Positions 1-5,634 of a stretch of DNA of 10,319 bases are shown piece by piece. The notes beneath the pieces were generated by a model, which worked only from the letters and a program-made list of their open reading frames with translations, made no database searches and had not been told where the DNA came from. The DNA is from Muribaculaceae bacterium (lineage in GTDB: Bacteria > Bacteroidota > Bacteroidia > Bacteroidales > Muribaculaceae), in contig CADFRV010000077.1 in NCBI GenBank assembly GCA_902836725.1, forward strand, positions 1 through 10,319, written 5' to 3'. Position numbers and translations under genes: made by a program. Each line of letters begins with the position of its first letter. Positions within the stretch are counted from its first letter, which is position 1.

Positions 1-139
1 CTCATTTACCGCTCGATATGGGGCTTAAATTTTGCACGCCACCTCCGGCGGCTCGATGTGAGAACCTCATGCTGAGGTTAAAAGGAAGATTTTTTGGGAA
101 AGCCTCTTGTAAAAATTTTACTGGACGGCGATAAATGGC
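1..139. other. Left-edge segment downstream of the TPM-domain gene
   Basis: No gene can be supported here. On the plus strand, frame 1 is open from the window edge to a TGA at 73-75 and frame 3 is open from position 3 to a TAA at 132-134. Either could be the tail of a gene entering from the left, but both are too short to judge and I recognise neither. A 22-codon minus-strand ATG frame (70 down to 2) is equally unconvincing. Visible structure is a 7-bp hairpin at 63-79, an imperfect direct repeat (GCTCGATATGGG at 11-22, GCTCGATGTGAG at 51-62, exactly 40 nt apart) and one arm of a 12-bp inverted repeat (42-53). Confidence 0.4.
63..79. terminator. Perfect 7-bp hairpin, possible weak terminator
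   Basis: AACCTCA (63-69) and TGAGGTT (73-79) are exact reverse complements around a 3-nt loop. It lies about 60 nt past the stop codon of the minus-strand TPM gene and could mark the end of the hflX-dgt-TPM transcript. No clear T-tract follows on the minus strand. On the plus strand it is followed by AAAAGGAAG and then TTTTTT, so function in either direction is uncertain. Confidence 0.3.
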
Positions 140-1405
140 TTACCAGCCGCCGGAGGCACCGCCGCCACCTGTCATGCCGCCGCCGAAGGATCCTCCGGAG
201 AAACCGCCGCCTCCCCCGAAACCACGGCCTCCGCCTCCCCCGGGGATTATTATCGGGGTAACGGCCTCTTTGGGGATGGTGTAGGGCTTCTGGTGGTTGT
301 TGCCGCAGTTGAGGCAACGGTAAGTGGTCACTCCCTGGCCGGTGCGCATTGTTGTGGGGCGCACGAGCACACGGTGGCCGGTGCATACGCAGGCGCGTGC
401 GCCGCAACGGTCGCACATGGTGTAGTTGCGTTTTTTGTTGATGTACGGGATAATGTCAGTCTCGCCGCACGCAGGGCAGAGCCATACGTCGTAATCGACT
501 GAATCAAGGCGCTCTTCGGCATCCTGCGCGGGGGTGAGGTAACGGTTGTCGTTTACTTCGTCTACGCGTTCCATACGGGTATTGCAGTTGGGGCACAGAC
601 GCTTGCGCAGACGCACACGGCGCATGAGCATTATCAGCAGCAGATAGGCGGGGAGGCTGCATCCTATGGTTAGGAATGCGGCGAGCAGTGCCGGAAGCTG
701 CAGGTTCTGCAATGCCTGGAAGCGGTTGCCGGTGGGGAGGCGCCGGGTTTTTACGTAAGTGGAGCCTACTACCGCAAGGAACGCCACGCCTATGATCATG
801 GATAGGACGAGGTATGTGCGGAAGAAGTCGTCGCCGTCGTTGGCGTTTCGCCTGGCATCAGCGTCGTTGGAGTATTGCGACATGAGTTCCTCGCGTGCCT
901 CAGGGTCGGTAAGGAGAGTATGCATGGCACCGAGCGAGGCGAGGACACCCCCCTCGTAGTCACCTTCTCTGAATCGGGGTGCCATATCGTTGCGTATGAT
1001 GCGGGAGGCTATCACATCGGGAAGCACCCCTTCGGCACCATAGCCTGTGCGTATGGCGGCACGCCGGTCGTTGATGGAGATAAGCATGAGCACACCGTTG
1101 TCCATGTCTTTTTTGCCTATGCCCCAGAGGGAGAACAGTTCGGTGGCGTAGTCATCTACGTCGGCGCCTGAGAGATCAGGCACAATCACCACTACAGGTT
1201 CGGCCGATGACTGGCGCCACATGTCGGCCAGCAGTGAATCTGCCCGCTGGCGTGCGGTGACGGAAAGCACTCCCGCATGGTCGGTGACAAACCTCGTGCG
1301 GTCTGCGCGGTGCACGTTTTCCACTTCGCGTGGTGTCATGGCCACTGTTATGAGCGGAAACAACAGGAGTATAAGGAAGAAAAGAGATTTTTTCAATAGG
1401 GACAT
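140..1405 (-). CDS. TPM-domain (YgcG-like) membrane protein with zinc-ribbon-like cysteines and Gly-rich tail
   Basis: A 421-residue envelope protein. An N-terminal hydrophobic signal (about 1-22, after KK at 5-6) is followed by a TPM domain at about 40-165. Its family-type stretches are VTDHAGVLS (40-48), GIGKKDMDNGVLML (95-108) and GYGAEGVLPD (121-130). Two transmembrane segments follow, at about 197-217 and 236-262. Next is a cytosolic-looking cysteine region with CxxC pairs at 271/274, 310/313, 331/334 and 364/367 plus CxC at 339/341, which suggests zinc ribbons. The tail (389-421) is almost only Gly, Ser and Phe and ends GGGGASGGW, as is common in YgcG-type proteins. The TPM family is known from thylakoid and bacterial envelope proteins; its biochemical role in Bacteroidota is not settled, so no reaction is assigned. 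The ATG at 1405 is chosen because the signal peptide starts there; an upstream ATG at 1501 lies inside dgt. It is 43 nt behind dgt with no terminator between, so it is probably the last gene of that operon. The LemA gene often found beside such proteins is not in the window. Confidence 0.88.
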   Translation of the reverse strand: MSLLKKSLFFLILLLFPLITVAMTPREVENVHRADRTRFVTDHAGVLSVTARQRADSLLADMWRQSSAEPVVVIVPDLSGADVDDYATELFSLWGIGKKDMDNGVLMLISINDRRAAIRTGYGAEGVLPDVIASRIIRNDMAPRFREGDYEGGVLASLGAMHTLLTDPEAREELMSQYSNDADARRNANDGDDFFRTYLVLSMIIGVAFLAVVGSTYVKTRRLPTGNRFQALQNLQLPALLAAFLTIGCSLPAYLLLIMLMRRVRLRKRLCPNCNTRMERVDEVNDNRYLTPAQDAEERLDSVDYDVWLCPACGETDIIPYINKKRNYTMCDRCGARACVCTGHRVLVRPTTMRTGQGVTTYRCLNCGNNHQKPYTIPKEAVTPIIIPGGGGGRGFGGGGGFSGGSFGGGMTGGGGASGGW

Positions 1406-1448
1406 GATAGATGGGTGATTCGGTAAAAAGATGATGCGGAGCACTGTG

Positions 1449-2789
1449 TCATACCGCAGGGAGCGACAGGCCGTTGAGCTTGCGGAAGAGATCGAGTGCA
1501 TATACGTCGGTCATGGCGGAGACATGGTCGAGCACGGCCTGTATCTTCGGAAAAAGCCCCGGTGTGCGCACCTCGTACTGCTGCGGCATCTGCGACAGAA
1601 GTAACCTCGAGTAGTTGAGCTGCGGATGGCGCACGGCATGTATCAGCTTCTCAAGCAGGAAGGTGATGATGCTGTTGCCGGCAAGTTCTATGTTCACAAC
1701 GTCGGAAGACTGGTAAATCTTGCTCCACGACAGTTCGTTGCAGCGGCCATAGGCGGAGCGTTCCCTCTCCGGAACCATGTCGAGCAGATGTCCCGGGAGT
1801 GTGCCGCGCATTATGGCATCCTCGTTGTCGGCGAAAGCCTCCGCGCAGCGCTGCACGAGCAGGCCTATCACTCCCGACCGCAGATATGCTATCTGTTCGT
1901 TGGGATCGGTTATGCGTTCCATCACCATCTTGCAACGCTCTTGTTTCGCCTCGTCGAAAAATCCGAGGAAGAGTTCTTTCACCTCCAGGGTGGAGAGTAT
2001 CTTGAGTTTGTGGGCGTCCTCGATATCCATCACCTCATAGCAGATGTCGTCGGCGGCTTCCACGATGTAGACAAGCGGGTGGCGCGCATAACTGAGGCGT
2101 CCGTCGCGATCCTCCTTGCATATAAGCCCCAGTTCATCGGCGATAAGTCGGAAAGTCTCCTGCTCGGATGTGAAAAAACCGAACTTGTTGCGTGTGCCTG
2201 CCAGGGTGGAGCTGTAGGGGTATTTTACGATGGACGCGAGCATGGAGTATGTCATGGCGAAGCCACCGCGGCGCCGGCCGTGAAACTGGTGCGTGAGCAG
2301 GCGCAGGGCGTTGGCGTTCCCCTCGAAATGCACCAGATCGGCCCATTGCTCGGGGGTAAGCTCATACTGCAGGTCGGCGCCCGCGCCCTCCGAAAAGAAG
2401 GTGGATATGGCTTTCTCACCGGAGTGGCCGAAGGGGGGATTACCCAGATCGTGTGCCAGACATGCCGCGGCCACAATCTCCCCGATGGAGTCGAGGGCTT
2501 TTTCATTGGGGGTGTCTTTGTAACGCGGCTGTATGGCGCGTGCTATCTCGTTGGCCATGGAGCGCCCTACCGAGGCCACCTCCATGCTGTGGGTAAGACG
2601 GTTGTGCACGAATACGCTTCCGGGGAGCGGAAACACCTGCGTCTTGTTCTGCAGGCGGCGGAAAGGGGATGAAAATACCAGGCGGTCGAAATCGCGCTGG
2701 AAGTCAGACCGTGTGCCGCCCGCGGGATTGGGGGAGTGGTAATCCTCCATTCCGAAACGCTTGTCGCATATGAGGCGGCTCCACTGCAT
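1449..2789 (-). CDS. dgt: dGTPase (deoxyguanosinetriphosphate triphosphohydrolase), HD superfamily
   Basis: A 446-residue cytosolic enzyme expected to hydrolyse dGTP (perhaps other dNTPs) to the deoxynucleoside and triphosphate, controlling dNTP pools. The HD-superfamily metal and catalytic residues are visible: VHNRLTHS with H62, R64 and H67, then LAHDLGNPPFGHSGE with H113-D114 and H122. HFEGNAN at 154-160 is the dGTPase signature, and the probable final metal-ligand aspartate is in EAADDICYEVMD (244-255). The N-terminal SPFRRLQNKTQVFPL (41-55) is also characteristic. The length fits the shorter Bacteroidales type. The ATG at 2789 is chosen because family similarity begins at MQWSRLICDKRFG and it sits just 7 nt after the hflX stop. 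An in-frame ATG at 2852 would add 21 low-complexity residues overlapping hflX. A GGAGAG lies about 15 nt upstream of the chosen start, rather far for a Shine-Dalgarno site. It is probably co-transcribed and perhaps translationally coupled with hflX. Confidence 0.95.
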   Translation of the reverse strand: MQWSRLICDKRFGMEDYHSPNPAGGTRSDFQRDFDRLVFSSPFRRLQNKTQVFPLPGSVFVHNRLTHSMEVASVGRSMANEIARAIQPRYKDTPNEKALDSIGEIVAAACLAHDLGNPPFGHSGEKAISTFFSEGAGADLQYELTPEQWADLVHFEGNANALRLLTHQFHGRRRGGFAMTYSMLASIVKYPYSSTLAGTRNKFGFFTSEQETFRLIADELGLICKEDRDGRLSYARHPLVYIVEAADDICYEVMDIEDAHKLKILSTLEVKELFLGFFDEAKQERCKMVMERITDPNEQIAYLRSGVIGLLVQRCAEAFADNEDAIMRGTLPGHLLDMVPERERSAYGRCNELSWSKIYQSSDVVNIELAGNSIITFLLEKLIHAVRHPQLNYSRLLLSQMPQQYEVRTPGLFPKIQAVLDHVSAMTDVYALDLFRKLNGLSLPAV

Positions 2790-2796
2790 GCGGCCG

Positions 2797-4011
2797 TTAT
2801 CCGTTCTCTCCGGGCAATCCGGTCGTGAAGTCGTCTGATTGTCCTTCGTCATCATATTTCTGGTAAAGGAAGTCGTTGTACGGGAATCGTTGGGTGTGTA
2901 TCTCGCGTGCCTTGTCGTAGAGCATCTGCTTGAGCTCGTCGATGTTGGTACCTTTTTTCGCCGATACAAACACGCAGTTGCCCGGATCGAGGCGGTTCAT
3001 CCATGTGGCTTTCAGTTCTTCCAGAGGGATGTTGCGTGCCGTGCGCGGTGTGAGGTCATCTTCATCCTTGGGCACATGGCTGTATGCGTCGATCTTGTTG
3101 AACACCATGATCATGGGTTTGTCAGCTGATCCGCAGACCTCGGCGAGTGTCTTGTTCACCACCTCTATCTGTTCCTCGAACTGGGGATGGCTTATGTCCA
3201 CTACGTGTACCAGCAGGTCGGCGTCGCGCACCTCGTCGAGCGTGGATTTGAACGATTCCACAAGGTGTGTGGGGAGTTTGCGTATGAACCCTACGGTGTC
3301 GGTGAGCAGGAAGGGGAGGTTCTCGATGGTCACCTTGCGCACAGTGGTGTCGAGTGTGGCGAAAAGCTTGTTCTCGGCGAACACGTCGCTCTTGCTCAGC
3401 AGGTTCATCAGGGTTGATTTCCCTACGTTGGTATAGCCTACGAGCGCCACACGCGTGAGCTGTCCGCGGTTCTTGCGCTGTAGCGTCTTCTGGCGGTCGA
3501 TATCGCGCAGCTCCTCCTTGAGCAGCGATATGCGGCGCAGGATGATACGGCGGTCGGTCTCGATCTGTGTCTCGCCGGGGCCGCGCATGCCGATGCCGCC
3601 GCGCTGTCGCTCGAGGTGGGTCCACATGCGGGTAAGTCGCGGGAGAAGGTACTGGTATTGTGCCAGCTCCACCTGTGTCTTCGCCGTAGCGGTCTGGGCG
3701 CGTTTGGCGAAGATGTCGAGTATAAGGCTCGAGCGGTCGAGAATCTTCACCTGCAGCTCCTTCTCAATGTTGGCTATCTGTTTGGTGGATAGATCGTCGT
3801 CGAAAATCACCATTCCGATTTCGTTTTTCTCCACATATTCCTTTATTTCCGCGAGTTTTCCCTGTCCCACGAAAGTGCGCGGGTTGGGGTAGTCGAGCTT
3901 CTGTGTGAACCGGCGCACAACCTGCGCGCCGGCCGTATCGGCCAGAAACTCCAGTTCGTCGAGGTACTCCTCCACCTTTGTCTCGCTCTGTCTCTGGGTT
4001 ACAAGCCCCAC
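2797..4011 (-). CDS. hflX: GTPase HflX (ribosome-associated), N-terminus cut by an in-frame TAG
   Basis: HflX is a GTPase that binds the large ribosomal subunit and in other bacteria splits stalled or stressed 70S ribosomes. Counting from the GTG at 4011 (404 residues): HflX N-domain with NPRTFVGQGK (43-52) and DDDLS (71-75), then the hallmark linker GGIGMRGPGETQIETDRR (138-155). The G domain has P-loop GYTNVGKST (192-200), switch I TLDTT (219-223), DTVGF (238-242), NKID (305-308) and SAK (350-352). All GTPase motifs are intact. The N-terminus is odd. In the same frame an ATG at 4059 begins MKDLIISK, hits TAG at 4035-4033, and continues TTERTILVGLV straight into this ORF. From memory, Bacteroidales HflX proteins begin M-K-(E/D)-x-I-I-S and reach LVGL at about this distance, so the full gene would be about 420 codons. 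Translation would now need the GTG at 4011, which has no visible Shine-Dalgarno and removes the first beta strand, or TAG readthrough. First gene of the probable hflX-dgt-TPM operon. Confidence 0.93.
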   Translation of the reverse strand: MGLVTQRQSETKVEEYLDELEFLADTAGAQVVRRFTQKLDYPNPRTFVGQGKLAEIKEYVEKNEIGMVIFDDDLSTKQIANIEKELQVKILDRSSLILDIFAKRAQTATAKTQVELAQYQYLLPRLTRMWTHLERQRGGIGMRGPGETQIETDRRIILRRISLLKEELRDIDRQKTLQRKNRGQLTRVALVGYTNVGKSTLMNLLSKSDVFAENKLFATLDTTVRKVTIENLPFLLTDTVGFIRKLPTHLVESFKSTLDEVRDADLLVHVVDISHPQFEEQIEVVNKTLAEVCGSADKPMIMVFNKIDAYSHVPKDEDDLTPRTARNIPLEELKATWMNRLDPGNCVFVSAKKGTNIDELKQMLYDKAREIHTQRFPYNDFLYQKYDDEGQSDDFTTGLPGENG

Positions 4012-4059
4012 GAGAATGGTGCGTTCGGTGGTCTATTTGCTTATGATCAGATCTTTCAT
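4012..4059 (-). pseudogene. hflX: Detached 5' end of hflX with amber stop
   Basis: Sixteen codons in frame with hflX: an ATG at 4059-4057, seven sense codons (KDLIISK), TAG at 4035-4033, then TTERTIL leading without a gap into the GTG at 4011. The codons on both sides look like a conserved HflX start, which argues for one substitution in a real coding sequence rather than a leader. A C-to-T change in CAG (Gln) or a G-to-T change in GAG (Glu) would explain it. A sequencing error cannot be excluded. Confidence 0.7.
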
Positions 4060-4166
4060 TTTGTGCTGTAATGGGGTAAGCGGTGTGTCGGGTGCGTTAT
4101 TGCACTCAGCGTTAATAGAATCAAGTTATCAGAGTTATAACACAGGAACTTCGCCGTTTTATCTGA

Positions 4167-4174
4167 CAAAGATA
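4167..4174 (-). promoter_or_regulatory. Probable -7 box for hflX-dgt-TPM operon
   Basis: Read on the minus strand this is TATCTTTG, an exact match to the Bacteroidota primary-sigma -7 consensus TAnnTTTG. The matching -33 TTTG is not clear at the usual 19-21 nt upstream; TTAG is the nearest. Transcription would start near 4160, giving a leader of about 100 nt to the original ATG at 4059. Confidence 0.55.
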
Positions 4175-4271
4175 CAAAAACCGCCGGAAATCCGCCTAAC
4201 TTCCCTGAATTATAAAAGATAACCGGATTGTCTGCGGTATAATAGCGGTTAAATTATGTATAATAGGAAGT

Positions 4272-4297
4272 TTTGGCGTAAATGTTCACTACCTTTG
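4272..4297 (+). promoter_or_regulatory. Possible promoter of the EamA transporter gene
   Basis: TACCTTTG at 4290-4297 matches TAnnTTTG. A TTTG lies at 4272-4275 but only 14 nt upstream instead of about 19-20, so the -33 part is suboptimal. A start near 4304 would leave a leader of about 200 nt before the ATG at 4504. Confidence 0.4.
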
Positions 4298-4503
4298 TTT
4301 TCGGAAAAGTACTGTTTCTGGAAAGTATTCATTTCTTCAGAAGTCGGTCTGTCGGTCTGTATCGTTCCCGGCTGTCCTCTTCTTTTTAATTATCTGACTG
4401 ATTTGTTTTGCAGATCCAGCTATGTAAACGGACTTTTTTATCAAGTGCGTCGTTCCAGTGAAAAAATGAATATTAGATACCGGCATCAGCGGTAAACAGG
4501 TCT

Positions 4504-5433
4504 ATGGTAAGCGAGAAGGTGAAGGGCTATGCCCTCGGGATAGTGGCAGCAGCTACATACGGCATGAATCCTCTGTTCGCTCTTCCTTTGTATGAGGGGG
4601 GCATGGATGCGGGGTCGGTGTTGTTTTTCAGATATCTGCTGGCTCTCCCCGTGCTTGGGGCGATGATCAGATGGCGCGGTCGTGGTTTCAGCGTGAACGG
4701 CAAGAGCGCGGTGATGCTTGCGGCCATGGGTATTCTTATGGCGTTGTCGTCGCTGTGGCTTTTCCTTAGCTACAACTATATGGATGCCGGGATAGCCTCG
4801 AGTCTGCTTTTTGTATACCCGATAATGGTGGCGGTGATTATGGGATGCGTGTTTCATGAAAAGCTCGGATGGGTCACAGCGCTGAGCATTGTCATGGCTC
4901 TTGGTGGGATCGGATTGCTGTATCAGGGGGACGGCAATGCTACCTTGAGTGTGAAAGGCACACTGATGGTATTTGCCTCATCGCTGGCCTACGCGGTCTA
5001 TCTGGTTTATGTCAGCCGTTCGGGGCTCAACCATATGCCTACGGTAAAGGTGACATTCTATGTGCTCCTTTTCGGATGGATGCTCTTCGCGGTATATGTG
5101 CCGCTCAACGGTGGGTTGCGTTTCCCCTCCTCGGGGTGGCTGTGGGTCAATGTGGTATCGCTTGCGGTATTTCCGACAGCCGTGTCTCTTCTGTGCACCA
5201 CACGCGCCATACAATATATCGGATCCACGCCGACTGCTATTCTTGGCGCCCTGGAGCCTGTGACTGCCGTGTTTTTCGGCGTGACTGTTTTCGGCGAGCC
5301 TTTCACTGCCCGCATCTGCACGGGGCTTCTGCTGATAATAGCGGGGGTTACAATGGTGATAGCCTCATCCACTATCCACCGTCAGCTTTTGCGTCTGCGC
5401 AGACTGTGGCCTCGCGTGCTGCGCCGTCATTGA
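4504..5433 (+). CDS. EamA-domain (DMT superfamily) transporter
   Basis: A 309-residue inner-membrane protein with about ten hydrophobic helices, near residues 8-28, 36-55, 68-89, 97-117, 122-140, 151-170, 182-200, 212-231, 243-264 and 272-289. This is the layout of two tandem five-helix EamA repeats. The second repeat contains the typical ALEPVTAVFFGVTVFGE (249-265) and the first the parallel SLLFVYPIMVAVIMGCVFHEKL (100-121). FFRYLLALP (41-49) matches the helix-2 region of the family. Members export metabolites or amino acids, but the substrate cannot be read from sequence and the neighbours give no hint. The C-terminal tail (292-309) is short and strongly basic. The ATG at 4504 is the first in frame and is followed by a good helix 1; no strong Shine-Dalgarno is seen. 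It appears to be a single-gene unit, divergent from hflX and about 200 nt before the next gene. Confidence 0.93.
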   Translation: MVSEKVKGYALGIVAAATYGMNPLFALPLYEGGMDAGSVLFFRYLLALPVLGAMIRWRGRGFSVNGKSAVMLAAMGILMALSSLWLFLSYNYMDAGIASSLLFVYPIMVAVIMGCVFHEKLGWVTALSIVMALGGIGLLYQGDGNATLSVKGTLMVFASSLAYAVYLVYVSRSGLNHMPTVKVTFYVLLFGWMLFAVYVPLNGGLRFPSSGWLWVNVVSLAVFPTAVSLLCTTRAIQYIGSTPTAILGALEPVTAVFFGVTVFGEPFTARICTGLLLIIAGVTMVIASSTIHRQLLRLRRLWPRVLRRH

Positions 5434-5523
5434 CAGGTTGACTTCCTGTATTGCAGAGCCGTACTTTTCCAGATGGCATCATGTTGTCCGGCACCCCGAT
5501 TTTTATGCCGTAATGTCGATATA

Positions 5524-5545
5524 TTCACTGCAAAGTTGTACATTT
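5524..5545 (+). repeat. Bipartite element, copy 1 (inverted copy at 10203-10229)
   Basis: TTCACTGCAAA (5524-5534), one base, then TTGTACATTT (5536-5545). The same two blocks occur in the same order on the minus strand at 10229-10203, separated there by 6 nt. The second block overlaps the -7 box of the large downstream gene, so the element could be a regulator site or shared promoter architecture. Confidence 0.55.
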
Positions 5546-5546
5546 G
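5539..5546 (+). promoter_or_regulatory. Probable -7 box of the large secreted-protein gene
   Basis: TACATTTG matches TAnnTTTG exactly and is the only good match in the gap between the transporter and the large gene. No clear TTTG is found at the expected -33 spacing, so it may depend on an activator or another sigma factor. Start near 5553 gives a leader of about 80 nt with two small hairpins (CTGTC/GACAG at 5567-5585; TGCCC/GGGCA at 5588-5600), then an AT-rich stretch directly before the ATG at 5635, as usual in this phylum. Confidence 0.5.
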
Positions 5547-5634
5547 TCGGGTTATGTCATTTCTTGCTGTCTGATAGAACGACAGAATGCCCACAGGGCA
5601 GATCAGATGAAAATTATTTATTTTAAATTTTACA

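Larger units (their letters stand above)
4060..4503. other. Divergent intergenic region between hflX and the EamA transporter gene
   Basis: 444 nt, AT-richer than its neighbours, with no convincing gene. It contains a minus-strand TATCTTTG box (4167-4174) that probably serves hflX and a plus-strand TACCTTTG box (4290-4297) that could serve the transporter gene. Small repeats are GTATAATAG twice (4237-4245 and 4258-4266, start-to-start 21 nt) and GTCGGTCT twice in tandem (4343-4358). A 79-codon frame at 4256-4495 has atypical composition and no recognisable domain, and is not called. Confidence 0.6.

Noticed and set aside
1406..1501. 32-codon upstream extension of the TPM gene (ATG at 1501)
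   Set aside because: It would overlap dgt by 53 nt and place a non-signal sequence before an evident signal peptide that starts at the ATG at 1405.
1626..2672. 348-codon plus-strand ORF opposite dgt
   Set aside because: Fully antisense to a clear dGTPase gene with conserved HD motifs; composition is that of a reversed GC-rich coding frame and no domain is recognisable.
2790..2969. Upstream starts for dgt (2852 and 2969)
   Set aside because: Both lie within hflX in another frame and encode low-complexity Ser/Thr/Arg-rich sequence; family similarity begins at the ATG at 2789.
4256..4495. 79-codon plus-strand ORF upstream of the transporter gene
   Set aside because: Lies in AT-rich intergenic DNA with a promoter-like box inside it, mixed composition, no domain and no ribosome-binding context.
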